Part shown: piece after piece, positions 1-8,895 of the stretch
Layout: each line of letters opens with the position of its first letter
Position numbering within the stretch: the stretch's first letter is position 1
DNA from: CAIWHR01 sp963724975
Lineage (GTDB): Bacteria; Pseudomonadota; Gammaproteobacteria; Burkholderiales; Casimicrobiaceae
Length of the DNA: 64,000 nt
Direction: 5' to 3'
Assembly (NCBI GenBank): GCA_963724975.1
Contig: CAVRXB010000002.1
Coordinates: 186,001 to 250,000 of the forward strand
The notes under the pieces: generated by a model
Told to the model about the DNA's origin: nothing
The model's input: the letters and a program-made list of their open reading frames with translations, nothing else
The model's database searches: none
Position numbers and translations under genes: made by a program

Positions 1-1227
1 TGCGATCGGCGCGAAAGCGAACGCCGCTTCCATCGGCCAGCCGTGCTTGACCGCGAGCGCCGCTGCGTACGCGCCGATGCCGAAGTACGCCGCGTGTCCG
101 AACGATGCAAGACCGCCAGTCCCCATCAGGAACTGCAGGCTTGCGGCGAATAGCGCAAACACGAGGATGTCCGTTGCGAGGACCAGCGCGTAGGCGTCAC
201 CGACAAACGGCAACAGCGCCGCGATCATCATGGCGACACCCGCACCCATCAATGCCCGCTGTCCCGGCGGAACGACGAGCTCGCGGAACTCGGCAATCGG
301 TGTCGTCGGCGGCGTCGCCGGTACCGATCCCAGCAATCCGTACGGCTTGACTGCGAGCACGACTGCCATGACGACGAATTCGGCAACCAGCGTCAACTTC
401 GGAAATGCAATCGCGACGCCGCCGATGTCGATCGTTCCCAACGCAATGCATAACGCGCGTATGAGGCCGATCACGAGCGCCGCGACGAACGCGCCGGGAA
501 TCGAACCGAGACCGCCGACCACGGTCACCACGAACGCTTCGGCGATCACCGAAAGATCCATGCCGAGATTCGCCGGCTCGACGGGCAGGCGCAATGCGCC
601 TCCCAGCCCGGCGAGAAACGCGCCGAGCGCGAACACCGCCGAAAAGAGCCCGCTTTGATCGATGCCGAGCGCGCCGGTCAGCGTGCGGTTCTCGGTCGCG
701 GCGCGGATGACGACGCCAAAACGCGTCCGGGTCATGAGCGCCCAGAGCGCGACGAGGATGAGAGGTGCGATCCCCAGCAACAGGAGATCGTACGTCGGCA
801 CCGCGTGGCCGAAGAGATCGACCGCACCGGTGAAACCCGCGGCGCGCGGGCCGAGCAGGTCTTCCGCTCCCCAGACTGCAAGCGTTGCGTCGCGCACGAT
901 CAGCACGATGCCAAAGGTTGCCGCGAGCTGAAGTAGCTCTGGCGCCGCGTAGATTCGCTTCAACAAGAAACGTTCGATTAGCGCGCCGATCGCGGCGACG
1001 AAGAGCGCGGCGAGCATGACGGCGCCCCAGAATCCAAGCGGGCCGCGCCCGAAGACACCGACGAAGGTCCACGCGAGGTACGCGCCCAGCATGTAGAGCG
1101 ACCCGTGCGCAAAATTGACGACACGGGTGACGCCGAAGATCAGCGTCAGGCCGACGGCGACAAGAAACAGCGACGACGCGCCGGCGAGGCCGTTGAGTAA
1201 TTGCGCAAGGAAAGAGGCGAGGGACAC
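1..1227 (-). CDS. Fused branched-chain amino acid ABC permease (LivH-LivM), partial
   Basis: This is an inner-membrane permease of a Liv-type ABC importer. The reading frame is open from 1227 to the window edge (409 codons, no stop). The first ~290 residues are LivH-like: hydrophobic helices, an early segment VGLTLIFGVTRVVNFAHGS and a cytoplasmic loop TRFGVVIRAATEN that fits the ATPase-contacting loop. After a short linker (TPPTTPIAEFRELVVPPGQ) a second permease begins with LivM features (GTGGLASFGHAAYFGIGAYA). LivH and LivM are usually separate proteins, so this is a fusion. The chosen GTG at 1227 gives MSLASFLAQLLNGL; an in-frame GTG at 1266 is possible, and a TAG lies just upstream of it. 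The binding protein at 3841-5040 is its likely partner; LivG and LivF are not in the window. Confidence 0.85.
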   Translation of the reverse strand, partial: MSLASFLAQLLNGLAGASSLFLVAVGLTLIFGVTRVVNFAHGSLYMLGAYLAWTFVGVFGRGPLGFWGAVMLAALFVAAIGALIERFLLKRIYAAPELLQLAATFGIVLIVRDATLAVWGAEDLLGPRAAGFTGAVDLFGHAVPTYDLLLLGIAPLILVALWALMTRTRFGVVIRAATENRTLTGALGIDQSGLFSAVFALGAFLAGLGGALRLPVEPANLGMDLSVIAEAFVVTVVGGLGSIPGAFVAALVIGLIRALCIALGTIDIGGVAIAFPKLTLVAEFVVMAVVLAVKPYGLLGSVPATPPTTPIAEFRELVVPPGQRALMGAGVAMMIAALLPFVGDAYALVLATDILVFALFAASLQFLMGTGGLASFGHAAYFGIGAYAAALAVKHGWPMEAAFAFAPIA

Positions 1228-1328
1228 GAGGTAGCCGCGCCAGGCGAGCGGCCCCGGCCGACGCACGAGATTCTAGCCTCCCGGCGGAGATCCTCCACTT
1301 TCTGGGAAGCGGCACGAGCGATCGGCAA

Positions 1329-1360
1329 AAAAATGGGCAGCGAATCCGCTGCCCATTTTT
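1329..1360 (-). terminator. Rho-independent terminator, probably bidirectional
   Basis: A perfect inverted repeat (1329-1342 with 1347-1360) has the core ATGGGCAGCG/CGCTGCCCAT, a four-base loop and A/T runs on both sides. On the minus strand it ends in a run of T. It lies 16 bases after the protease stop and about 100 bases before the permease start, so it should separate those two transcripts. Confidence 0.85.
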
Positions 1361-1375
1361 GCGATTGTGTAGCGA

Positions 1376-3601
1376 CTACTTGATCAGCGTGTATACCGCC
1401 GCATGCGCTACCTCGGTGCCGCCGCTGCGGACCCGCAGCGACGCCTGATGGTCGCCTGGCGTGGCGCCCTTACCGGCGATCATCGTCAGGGTGACCTGCA
1501 CGGTCTCCCCCGCGCCTACGTTAGCCATCGCCTTGTCGACCGAGAAGGCGACCCCACCGCCACCGGCATCGACGGCAAACAGCAGGGTGGCCGGTGCAAC
1601 GTCGAGATTGCGGATGGTCACGACGGACGAGCGCGTCTGGCCGCTTCCCGAAGGCACGGCGCCGAAGCTGACGCTGACCGGGTCAAGCGTCACGGCCGCG
1701 TTGACAGCCGATTGGACATTCTCGCGACCGCTGCCAATCACCTGGACGTCGGTTTCAAGGGGTGCCGTCACCGGGGATGTCTTCTTCAGGACCTTCTCAT
1801 CCGCGGTATTGACGATTGCCGAGCGGACATCTGCTGCTGCCCAATCGGGATTCGCCCAGCGCAGCACAGCGGCGGTGCCGGCGAGGTGCGGCGTTGCCAT
1901 CGACGTGCCGTCGAAGAATGCGAAGCAGGGTGGCGAAGCGCAGAACTGGTGCGGAATCGAGCTCAGCACATTGGCTCCCGGCGCGACCACATCGGGCTTG
2001 ATCCGGAAATCGACGTCGGTCGGACCCTGGCCGCTGAAGTCAGCCATGAAATCATCGTTGCCGGAAATGAAGTACACCTGCGTTGCCGAGATCGTCGTCG
2101 ATCCGCCATTGTTGGCCTTCAGCGCAGCGCCGTCGTCGAGCGAGACGTTGTAGGCAAAGATCGTGGGCTGGTTGGGCGTGCCATCCGTGGCCATCTGAAT
2201 CCCGTCGCCGGCAAGGTTGTTCGAGATCAGTACGGCGACAGCCCCGGCGGCCTGGGCATTGCGAACCTTGGTAGAGAACGAGCAGGTGCCACGCGATACC
2301 AGCGCAATTTTTCCGGCAACGTCGGTCGCGATCGGCACGCAGGCAGTGCTAAGACCGGTTGCGACATTCACAGGTGCTTCGGTCACTACGGCGAGCGGCG
2401 CGGTGACGTCGCTCGTGACCGTTGCAAACTCTCCGGCCACGGCGTGGGCGGTCAGGCCATTCACGGAAATCGGAGTCGCGATAAAGTTCCCCACGCTGGC
2501 TGCGCCGGCGGTGAGTGCGCGCGCGGCCGAGCCCGGCGATTCGATCGTGTAATGGCCGGGACCCGCGTTGCCAGCGGCCACTGCCACCACCATGTTCGCG
2601 CGATCGAGGTTGTCGACCGCGATCGTCACCAGGTCCTGGATGCCGTGTGCGTTGCCGCCCAGGCTCATGTTCGCAATGTCGAATCCGTCGGCATAGGCAG
2701 CATCGAGCGCGTTCAGGATGTCCTCGGAACGCGCGTTATCGACGTTACCGGGAAAGATGTTGTAGTTGCCAAGCAACGCGCGGGGAGCAACGCCCGATAT
2801 CGGGTGGGAGATCGCCACGCCGTTGACATTCGCCGGCGTACCGTAATTACAGGCCACGGTGCCCGAAACGTGTGTGCCGTGATCCTGCACTGCCTCCGCG
2901 GTGTAATGTCGGCTCGGTGTCTTGTTGTTGAAAACCTTGGCGACGATGACCTTGTTGTTGGTGAAATTGTGGTCGCCGAGCTGGGTCTGCGCCGGGTATC
3001 CGTCGTCACTGAAACAAGGATGCGTCACGTCGATGCCGGTGTCGAGAACGGCGACCTTCACCCCGTCACCTGCGGCTGGAATGGGCGGTCCGCCACCGGC
3101 ATCGCTCCACCCCTCGCTGGCGTCGATGAGATCGAGATCGGGGTCACCGATCGCGCTCGGGTAGTAGAGTCCCTGATACTGCGCACGGACCACTTGTGGC
3201 GCGGTTCCGATCTTCGATAGCGCTTCGCCGTTGAGCTTGATCGCAATCGCATTGAGCGCAATGTCGAACTCGCCGGTGACCTTCGCTTTCGGGGCATTCG
3301 CGCGCAGCCATTGCTTGAAATCGTTGCGCAACGCCGACAACAGAGCTCGGTATGACTTCACCGTCGCACTGTTGAAATCGATCTTCTTCCCGTGTGCCGG
3401 CTTGGTCTTGCTGTACGTCGCCAGCGGGTCGCCCTTGAGCTGCACCAGCGCGTAGTCGGCGTCCACTGTCTGGCGACTTACGGCGGCGTCGCTGATTTTC
3501 CCGGCTGCGTTCGCGGGAAGCGCGAGAAGGATGCCCAGTGCCAGTGCAGCCGCGTTCATGACGGCAAGGCATCTTCGATCCGATCGATCAATACAGAACA
3601 T
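1376..3601 (-). CDS. Secreted subtilisin-like serine protease (S8) with PA domain
   Basis: An exported endopeptidase precursor of 741 residues. The start at 3601 is chosen because AAGGAGA precedes it at good spacing; an ATG nine codons upstream has no such site. A signal peptide (MFCIDRSDRR, then a hydrophobic stretch ending ALPANAAG) is followed by an inhibitor-I9-like propeptide (~50-150). The catalytic triad is visible: Asp187 in VAVLDTGID, His241 in DHGTHVSG and Ser567 in FDGTSMATPH, with oxyanion Asn345 in AAGNAGPG. A PA insert (~390-480, with IALVSRGTCSFSTKV) sits between His and Ser, as in large subtilases. The last ~100 residues look like a beta-sandwich (VSVSFGAVPSGSGQ). It has its own promoter and terminator, so it is probably independent of the flanking transporter genes. 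Confidence 0.93.
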   Translation of the reverse strand: MFCIDRSDRRCLAVMNAAALALGILLALPANAAGKISDAAVSRQTVDADYALVQLKGDPLATYSKTKPAHGKKIDFNSATVKSYRALLSALRNDFKQWLRANAPKAKVTGEFDIALNAIAIKLNGEALSKIGTAPQVVRAQYQGLYYPSAIGDPDLDLIDASEGWSDAGGGPPIPAAGDGVKVAVLDTGIDVTHPCFSDDGYPAQTQLGDHNFTNNKVIVAKVFNNKTPSRHYTAEAVQDHGTHVSGTVACNYGTPANVNGVAISHPISGVAPRALLGNYNIFPGNVDNARSEDILNALDAAYADGFDIANMSLGGNAHGIQDLVTIAVDNLDRANMVVAVAAGNAGPGHYTIESPGSAARALTAGAASVGNFIATPISVNGLTAHAVAGEFATVTSDVTAPLAVVTEAPVNVATGLSTACVPIATDVAGKIALVSRGTCSFSTKVRNAQAAGAVAVLISNNLAGDGIQMATDGTPNQPTIFAYNVSLDDGAALKANNGGSTTISATQVYFISGNDDFMADFSGQGPTDVDFRIKPDVVAPGANVLSSIPHQFCASPPCFAFFDGTSMATPHLAGTAAVLRWANPDWAAADVRSAIVNTADEKVLKKTSPVTAPLETDVQVIGSGRENVQSAVNAAVTLDPVSVSFGAVPSGSGQTRSSVVTIRNLDVAPATLLFAVDAGGGGVAFSVDKAMANVGAGETVQVTLTMIAGKGATPGDHQASLRVRSGGTEVAHAAVYTLIK

Positions 3602-3726
3602 CGCGCTCTCCTTCTTGGCAGCGAACATCCGGAGGGCGCATAGGCTGACGCGTCGAGCCGCAAGAAGAGCGGCGAGCGCCGAACCTACGGTGATACAGCT
3701 ATCGGAGCGCCGGACGAAAGCTACCG

Positions 3727-3755
3727 AGGTTAGAGATGCGGCCAGACGCTGTCAA
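3727..3755 (-). promoter_or_regulatory. Candidate sigma-70 promoter for the subtilase gene
   Basis: On the minus strand there is a perfect -35 TTGACA (3755-3750), a 17-base spacer and a weaker -10 TAACCT (3732-3727). It lies about 125 bases upstream of the protease start, in the 239-base gap after the binding-protein gene. Only the -35 and the spacing are strong. Confidence 0.45.
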
Positions 3756-3840
3756 GCGCGAGGAACACGATGCCGAACGTCGTGACATTGGAACTTTATG
3801 CGAGATCGCTGGTCCACGCTCGCCGTATAGGGCCGGCCTC

Positions 3841-5040
3841 TCAATCCGCGGGTCGCATACGCTTCACTTCGTCATCCGGTGGAAGCGCATCCTTTCCGCT
3901 CACGTAGCGCCAGTCGACCATGACGCCCTTGCCGTCCTTCACCGCCGTGCGGCCGACGAAAGCGCCCATTGTCGACTGGTGATCGAGGGGACGAAAAGTA
4001 ATCGAACCGAAGGGCGATTCGAACGTGAGGCCGCTCATCGCAGCGAGCATCTTTTCGGTGTCGGTCGATCCCGCTTTGGCGATTGCGGCGGCTGCGGCCT
4101 TGATCGTGCTGTAACCGACGACGGAGCCGAGGCGCGGATAGTCCTTGAACTTCGCCTGGTACGCATCGCGGAAACGTTTGTGCTCGACGATGTCGATCGC
4201 GTACCAGGGATATCCGGTCACCCACCAACCTGCGGGCGCCTCTTCTTTCATCGGATCGAGGTATTCCGGTTCGCCACCCAGAAGATTGAAGACCGGACGA
4301 TCCTTGAAGAGTCCGCGCAATTCGCCTTCGCGAACGAAGCGCGCGAGATCCGGCCCGAACAGCGACGAGAAGATCGCGTCCGGCTTCGCGTCCTGCAGCG
4401 CCTGCACAACGGGTCCCGCGTCGATCTTGCCCAGCGGCACCGCCTGCTCGACGAACTCGATCGCGGGCTGCCGCGCCGTCATCAGTTTCTTGAAGGCGTT
4501 GGTCGCTGACTGGCCGTATTCGTAATTGGGGTAGACGATGGCCCAGCGTTTCTTGTCGAGCTTCGCGGCTTCGGGCACCAGCATCGACGTCTGCATGTAC
4601 GTGGAGGCGCGCAGGCGGAACGTGTAGCGGTTTCCCGCATCCCAGACAATCTTGTCGGTGAGCGGTTCGGCGGCAAGGAACATCACCTTGCGCTGCTTCG
4701 CGAGATCGGCAACGGCGAGGCCGACGTTCGACGCATACGTTCCCATCAGCATGACGACTTTCTCGCGCGAGATGAGCTCCTCGGCGACGCGCACGGCATC
4801 GCCGGGGCTTCCGTTGTCGTCGCGCGACACGATTTCAAGCGGACGCCCGAGCACCCCGCCGGCGGCATTGATTTCTTCCTGCGCAAGCTCCATTCCCTTC
4901 TTGTACGGCTCGAGAAAGGCGGGGAATGTCTTGTAGCTGTTCAATTCGCCGAGCTTGATGGACTGCGCCGCCAGGGGCAGGGCGCCGGCAGCGATGAATG
5001 CGGCGGCGGCAAGCGAGATGAGGCGCGCGAAGCGATTCAT
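3841..5040 (-). CDS. Periplasmic branched-chain amino acid-type binding protein (LivK-like)
   Basis: A periplasmic solute receptor of the Peripla_BP_6 family, 399 residues. A signal peptide (MNRFARLISLAAAAFIAAGALPLAAQ) precedes the mature start SIKLGELNSY. The family pattern follows: KKGMELAQEEINAAGGVLGR near residue 50, then SRDDNGSPGDAVRVAEELI, and a long two-lobed fold. The ATG has GGAG five bases upstream. The ligand cannot be read from sequence: members of this family bind branched-chain amino acids, amides, urea or aromatic acids. It is transcribed toward the fused permease at 1-1227, its likely partner, although a protease gene lies between. Upstream is a 265-base divergent region shared with the large oxidoreductase gene. 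Confidence 0.88.
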   Translation of the reverse strand: MNRFARLISLAAAAFIAAGALPLAAQSIKLGELNSYKTFPAFLEPYKKGMELAQEEINAAGGVLGRPLEIVSRDDNGSPGDAVRVAEELISREKVVMLMGTYASNVGLAVADLAKQRKVMFLAAEPLTDKIVWDAGNRYTFRLRASTYMQTSMLVPEAAKLDKKRWAIVYPNYEYGQSATNAFKKLMTARQPAIEFVEQAVPLGKIDAGPVVQALQDAKPDAIFSSLFGPDLARFVREGELRGLFKDRPVFNLLGGEPEYLDPMKEEAPAGWWVTGYPWYAIDIVEHKRFRDAYQAKFKDYPRLGSVVGYSTIKAAAAAIAKAGSTDTEKMLAAMSGLTFESPFGSITFRPLDHQSTMGAFVGRTAVKDGKGVMVDWRYVSGKDALPPDDEVKRMRPAD

Positions 5041-5305
5041 GGCATCTCCATGCGGAGGTCGAGGATCCTATTGTCCCCTGCGGGCCGCCATAACGGGCGA
5101 TCCGGCTTGACGGTTGACTTTGCGATTGTGTCGTTTCCGGTGGGCGCGAGGGGATAGGAGCGTCGCCCGCACTTTCTTTCGAGTACAAGCATAGAACTCA
5201 TGGGCCTGACGGCGACGTCTGCCGAACGGTAAAATTCGACCTTTTGCCCCCATATTGCCTTCGTTGCCTGCCTGCGCGCGAGCGCAGCGTCGCTGTCGTC
5301 TCGTC

Positions 5306-8300
5306 ATGCCGCCCGAACCCTCTCCGCCGCTCATTCTTCCGTTCCGCCTCACGTGCGGAGATCTCTATTCGCGCGAGGGCGCTGCACGGATCGACGAGCA
5401 TTTCACCGCCCATCTCCAGGAAGCGGATCCGGCTTTGGCGTTGCGCTTCGCGGCGGTCCGCGCGAGCCCGGCGGCGCTTTCGCGCAAGGACGAGTCCGAG
5501 CTCCTGATCGCCATCGGTCCTCACTTGGAGGATTTTCTCGCCCGCCTGTTCGGCATCGAGCCCGAGGTGCGCGCGCTCGAGGAAGCTCATCACGAACTTG
5601 CGCCTCTCTACGCCGTGAAGCGCCTCTTCGTGCAGCGCAAGGCAATGAACGCGCACAAGGCCGATGTTGCGGCGAGCTTCGACGGCGCAGCGCTGCGCCG
5701 CGAGATCGAAGGGCTGCTCGGCGAGCCCCTCACCGAGATAGCCTTCGCGACTGCGGTGACGCGCTGGCAGCAGGACGAGGCGGCAAACGCGGGCCCACTG
5801 GAAGTCGCGGCGCGTTACGCAGCGTGGGCGTCGCATACCGTGGAAGGACGAGCGGCGCATAAGAGCGGTGTGTTGTTTCGCGCGCCGCGCAAGCTCGATC
5901 ACCTGAAACTCGTTCCACTCGAATTGACGCACGTGAACGGCGTCGATGCGTGGACGCTTCCTGGCGGCCGCTTGCGCAGGCGGGAAGGGTTCGCCCTGAC
6001 CGACCCCGGGATGGGCATGGTCGCGGCGCTTGGCGAGGCGCATTACTGCATCTGGTGTCATGAGCAGGGAAAGGATTCCTGCGCGCACGGCCTGCCGGAA
6101 AAGAAGCCCGCCGACTGCAGCGTGCAGGAAATTCCTTTCCGCAAGAGTCCGTTCGGTGTCGTCCTGGCCGGTTGCCCGCTGGAAGAGAAGATCTCCGAAT
6201 TCCAGAAGCTTCGCGCGCATGGCTGGCCGGTCGCTGCGCTCGCGATCATGTGCGTCGACAATCCGCTGGTCGCCGCCACCGGCCACCGGATTTGCAACGA
6301 CTGCATGAAGAGTTGCATCTACCAGAAGACCGACCCGGTCGACGTGCCGCAGTCGGAGACACGAATTCTGAAGGACGTGCTGGCGCTGCCTTGGGGCTTC
6401 GAAATCTACAGCCTGTTGACGCGCTGGAATCCGCTCAATCTGCGCCGGCCGTTGCCGCTCTCCGCCTCCGGCAAGCGTGTCCTTGTCGTCGGCACGGGAC
6501 CGGCGGGGTTCACGCTCGCACACCATTTGCTCAACGACGGCCACACCGTCGCGGCCGTCGATGGCCTCAAGATCGAGCCGCTCGATCCTGCCCTGTCCGG
6601 CATTACGGCGATGGGAGAGCGCGTGCCGTTCATGCCGATTCGCGATGCGGCGTCGCTCGCCGAACCCCTCGACGATCGCCTCATGGCAGGCTTCGGTGGC
6701 GTCGCCGAGTATGGGATCACCGTGCGCTGGGACAAGAATTTTCTCAAGCTGATCCGACTGCTGCTCGAGCGGCGTGCGCGCTTCGCCTTGTATGGAGGCG
6801 TGCGTTTCGGCGGCACGCTCGACGTCGAGGATGCGTTTGCGCTCGGCTTCGACCATGTCGCGGTCGCGGCGGGCGCCGGCAAGCCGACGGTGCTGGAGCT
6901 CCCGAATGGTCTTGCCAATGGCGTGCGCACTGCGTCGGACTTCCTGATGGCGCTGCAACTCACGGGCGCTGCGAAGAAGGATTCGCTCGCCAACATGCAG
7001 GTGCGGCTGCCGGTGATCGTCGTCGGCGGTGGCCTCACCGCCATCGATACCGCAACGGAGTCGCTCGCGTACTACCCCGTGCAGGTCGAGAAGTTCCTGG
7101 CGCGCTTCGAGGCGCTCGCGGACGAAGAAGGTCATGATGCTGTGAGCGCCGCGTGGACGGCGGACGAACGCGCCGTAGCGGAGGAATATCTCACCCATGC
7201 CCGGGCGATTCGCGCCGAGCGCGTCGCGGCGGCAGGCGAAAGCCGTCCGCCCCGCATTGCGGAGCTGTTGCAGTCGTGGGGAGGTGCGACGATCGCCTAT
7301 CGCCGCCGCCTGATCGACAGTCCCGCCTACACACTCAATCACGAAGAGGTCGAGAAAGCGCTGGAGGAGGGCATCCGTTTTGCCGAAGGACTGACGCCGC
7401 TTGCGGTCGAAATCGACGCGGACGGACGCACCTGCGGTCTCAAGGTGTCCGAGCAGCACAACGATGGCGACGGCGTGTGGCACGAATACGCGCAGGTGAC
7501 GCTTCCCGCGCGAACGATCCTGATCGCCGCCGGCACACAGCCCAATACAGTCCTCGCGCGCGAAGACCCGTCGCACTTCGAGCTTGCGGGCAAGTATTTC
7601 CGGTTGCTCGACGAGGAGGGCGGCGAGGTCACGCCGGTCAAGGGGCTCGCCAAGCCCGCACTGCCCGCCGTGTTGACCGATATCCGCCCGGATGGGCGCG
7701 CGACGAGCTTCTTCGGCGACCTGCACCCGTCATACGCGGGCAATGTCGTGAAGGCGATGGCGAGCGCGACGCAGGGTGCGCCTATCGTGTCTCGAATGCT
7801 CGCCAAGGTCGCTCCTGCGTCGTCGGAGCAGGACAGCGCGTTTTTCGGCAAGCTCGATCACGTGTTCCGCGCAACGGTCGCGCGCGTCGAGCGGCTGACG
7901 CCCACCATCGTCGAAGTCGTCGTGCATGCGCCGGCGGCCGCTCGCCGCTTCCGCCCCGGCCAGTTCTACCGGTTGCAGAATTTCGAGGTGCTGGCGGCGC
8001 GCACCAAGGGGACGCGCCTTGCGATGGAAGGACTCGCGATGACCGGCGCATGGGTCGACAAGGAACGGGGATTGGTGTCGACGATCGTGCTCGAAATGGG
8101 CGGCTCATCCGACTTGTGCATGCAGCTGCAGCCCGGCGAGCGCGTCATTCTGATGGGGCCGACCGGCACGCCGACCGAAATTGCAGCCGGCGAAACGGTC
8201 GTGCTCGCCGGCGGAGGCCTCGGCAACGCGGTGCTGTTCTCAATCGGCCAGGCGTTTCGTAATGCGGGTTCGAAGGTCCTTTACTTCGCCGGCTACAAGA

Positions 8301-8830
8301 AGCACATCGATCGCTACAAGGTCGCCGACATCGAAGCAGCGGCGGACGTGGTGGTATGGTGCTGCGACGAGGCGCCGGGGTTCACGGCGACGCGGCCGCA
8401 GGATCGCGCGTTCGTCGGCAACATCGTCCTGGCGATGCAAGCGTATGCGAGCGGGGCGCTGGGGCCTCAGCAGATCGCGCTCGCCGACTGCGACCGATTG
8501 ATCGCAATTGGCTCGGACCAGATGATGGCAGCGGTCGCCGCCGCCCGGCATAACGTCCTCGCGCCCCATCTCAAGCCCGGGCATCGCGCGATTGCATCGA
8601 TCAACTCGCCGATGCAATGCATGATGAAAGAGATCTGCGCGCAATGCCTGCAGCCGCACCGCGACCCCGCGACAGGTAAGATCAGCTATGTCTTCTCTTG
8701 CTTCAACCAGGACCAGCCGATCGATCGTGTCGATTTTGCGGGGCTGTCGACGCGTCTCGCGCAGAATACGGTGCAGGAGAAACTGACGGCACAGTGGATC
8801 ACCTACTGCCTCGGAGCCGTGGCAAGCTGA
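5306..8830 (+). CDS. Large fused FAD/Fe-S oxidoreductase, NfnL/GltD-like plus NfnS/PyrK-like
   Basis: A soluble flavoprotein of 1174 residues. Residues 1-245 match no family I recognise. Residues ~248-345 are a cysteine-rich Fe-S module like the N-terminus of GltD and NfnL (YCIWCHEQGKDSC, GCPL, later ICNDCMKSC). Next come two dinucleotide-binding sites of a pyridine-nucleotide oxidoreductase (RVLVVGTGPAGF at ~390; PVIVVGGGLTAIDTATE at ~569). From ~850 there is a ferredoxin-reductase-type FAD/NAD module (FRPGQFYRLQNFE; VVLAGGGLGNAVL at ~965). It ends with C-x5-C-x2-C...C (CMMKEICAQC...SCF), like the [2Fe-2S] site of PyrK and NfnS. Thus both subunits of an Nfn-type transhydrogenase seem joined in one chain. 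Substrate and direction are unknown. ATG 5306 is preferred because the recognisable protein starts there; an in-frame ATG at 5255 is possible. Confidence 0.8.
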   Translation: MPPEPSPPLILPFRLTCGDLYSREGAARIDEHFTAHLQEADPALALRFAAVRASPAALSRKDESELLIAIGPHLEDFLARLFGIEPEVRALEEAHHELAPLYAVKRLFVQRKAMNAHKADVAASFDGAALRREIEGLLGEPLTEIAFATAVTRWQQDEAANAGPLEVAARYAAWASHTVEGRAAHKSGVLFRAPRKLDHLKLVPLELTHVNGVDAWTLPGGRLRRREGFALTDPGMGMVAALGEAHYCIWCHEQGKDSCAHGLPEKKPADCSVQEIPFRKSPFGVVLAGCPLEEKISEFQKLRAHGWPVAALAIMCVDNPLVAATGHRICNDCMKSCIYQKTDPVDVPQSETRILKDVLALPWGFEIYSLLTRWNPLNLRRPLPLSASGKRVLVVGTGPAGFTLAHHLLNDGHTVAAVDGLKIEPLDPALSGITAMGERVPFMPIRDAASLAEPLDDRLMAGFGGVAEYGITVRWDKNFLKLIRLLLERRARFALYGGVRFGGTLDVEDAFALGFDHVAVAAGAGKPTVLELPNGLANGVRTASDFLMALQLTGAAKKDSLANMQVRLPVIVVGGGLTAIDTATESLAYYPVQVEKFLARFEALADEEGHDAVSAAWTADERAVAEEYLTHARAIRAERVAAAGESRPPRIAELLQSWGGATIAYRRRLIDSPAYTLNHEEVEKALEEGIRFAEGLTPLAVEIDADGRTCGLKVSEQHNDGDGVWHEYAQVTLPARTILIAAGTQPNTVLAREDPSHFELAGKYFRLLDEEGGEVTPVKGLAKPALPAVLTDIRPDGRATSFFGDLHPSYAGNVVKAMASATQGAPIVSRMLAKVAPASSEQDSAFFGKLDHVFRATVARVERLTPTIVEVVVHAPAAARRFRPGQFYRLQNFEVLAARTKGTRLAMEGLAMTGAWVDKERGLVSTIVLEMGGSSDLCMQLQPGERVILMGPTGTPTEIAAGETVVLAGGGLGNAVLFSIGQAFRNAGSKVLYFAGYKKHIDRYKVADIEAAADVVVWCCDEAPGFTATRPQDRAFVGNIVLAMQAYASGALGPQQIALADCDRLIAIGSDQMMAAVAAARHNVLAPHLKPGHRAIASINSPMQCMMKEICAQCLQPHRDPATGKISYVFSCFNQDQPIDRVDFAGLSTRLAQNTVQEKLTAQWITYCLGAVAS

Positions 8831-8895
8831 TCGACTCTCGTTCGCGGAAACGCAGGTCCGATCCTGGCGCTGCTCTCCACGCGAGCCCGAAGTCG

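Noticed and set aside
1403..3220. Long open frame (605 codons) on the plus strand
   Set aside because: It is antisense to the subtilase, which has full domain and catalytic support. GC-rich DNA gives long shadow frames; the translation is Arg/His-rich without any family pattern.
5198..7726. Open frame of 842 codons on the minus strand
   Set aside because: It is antisense to the oxidoreductase gene. Its composition is that of a shadow frame and no domain is visible.
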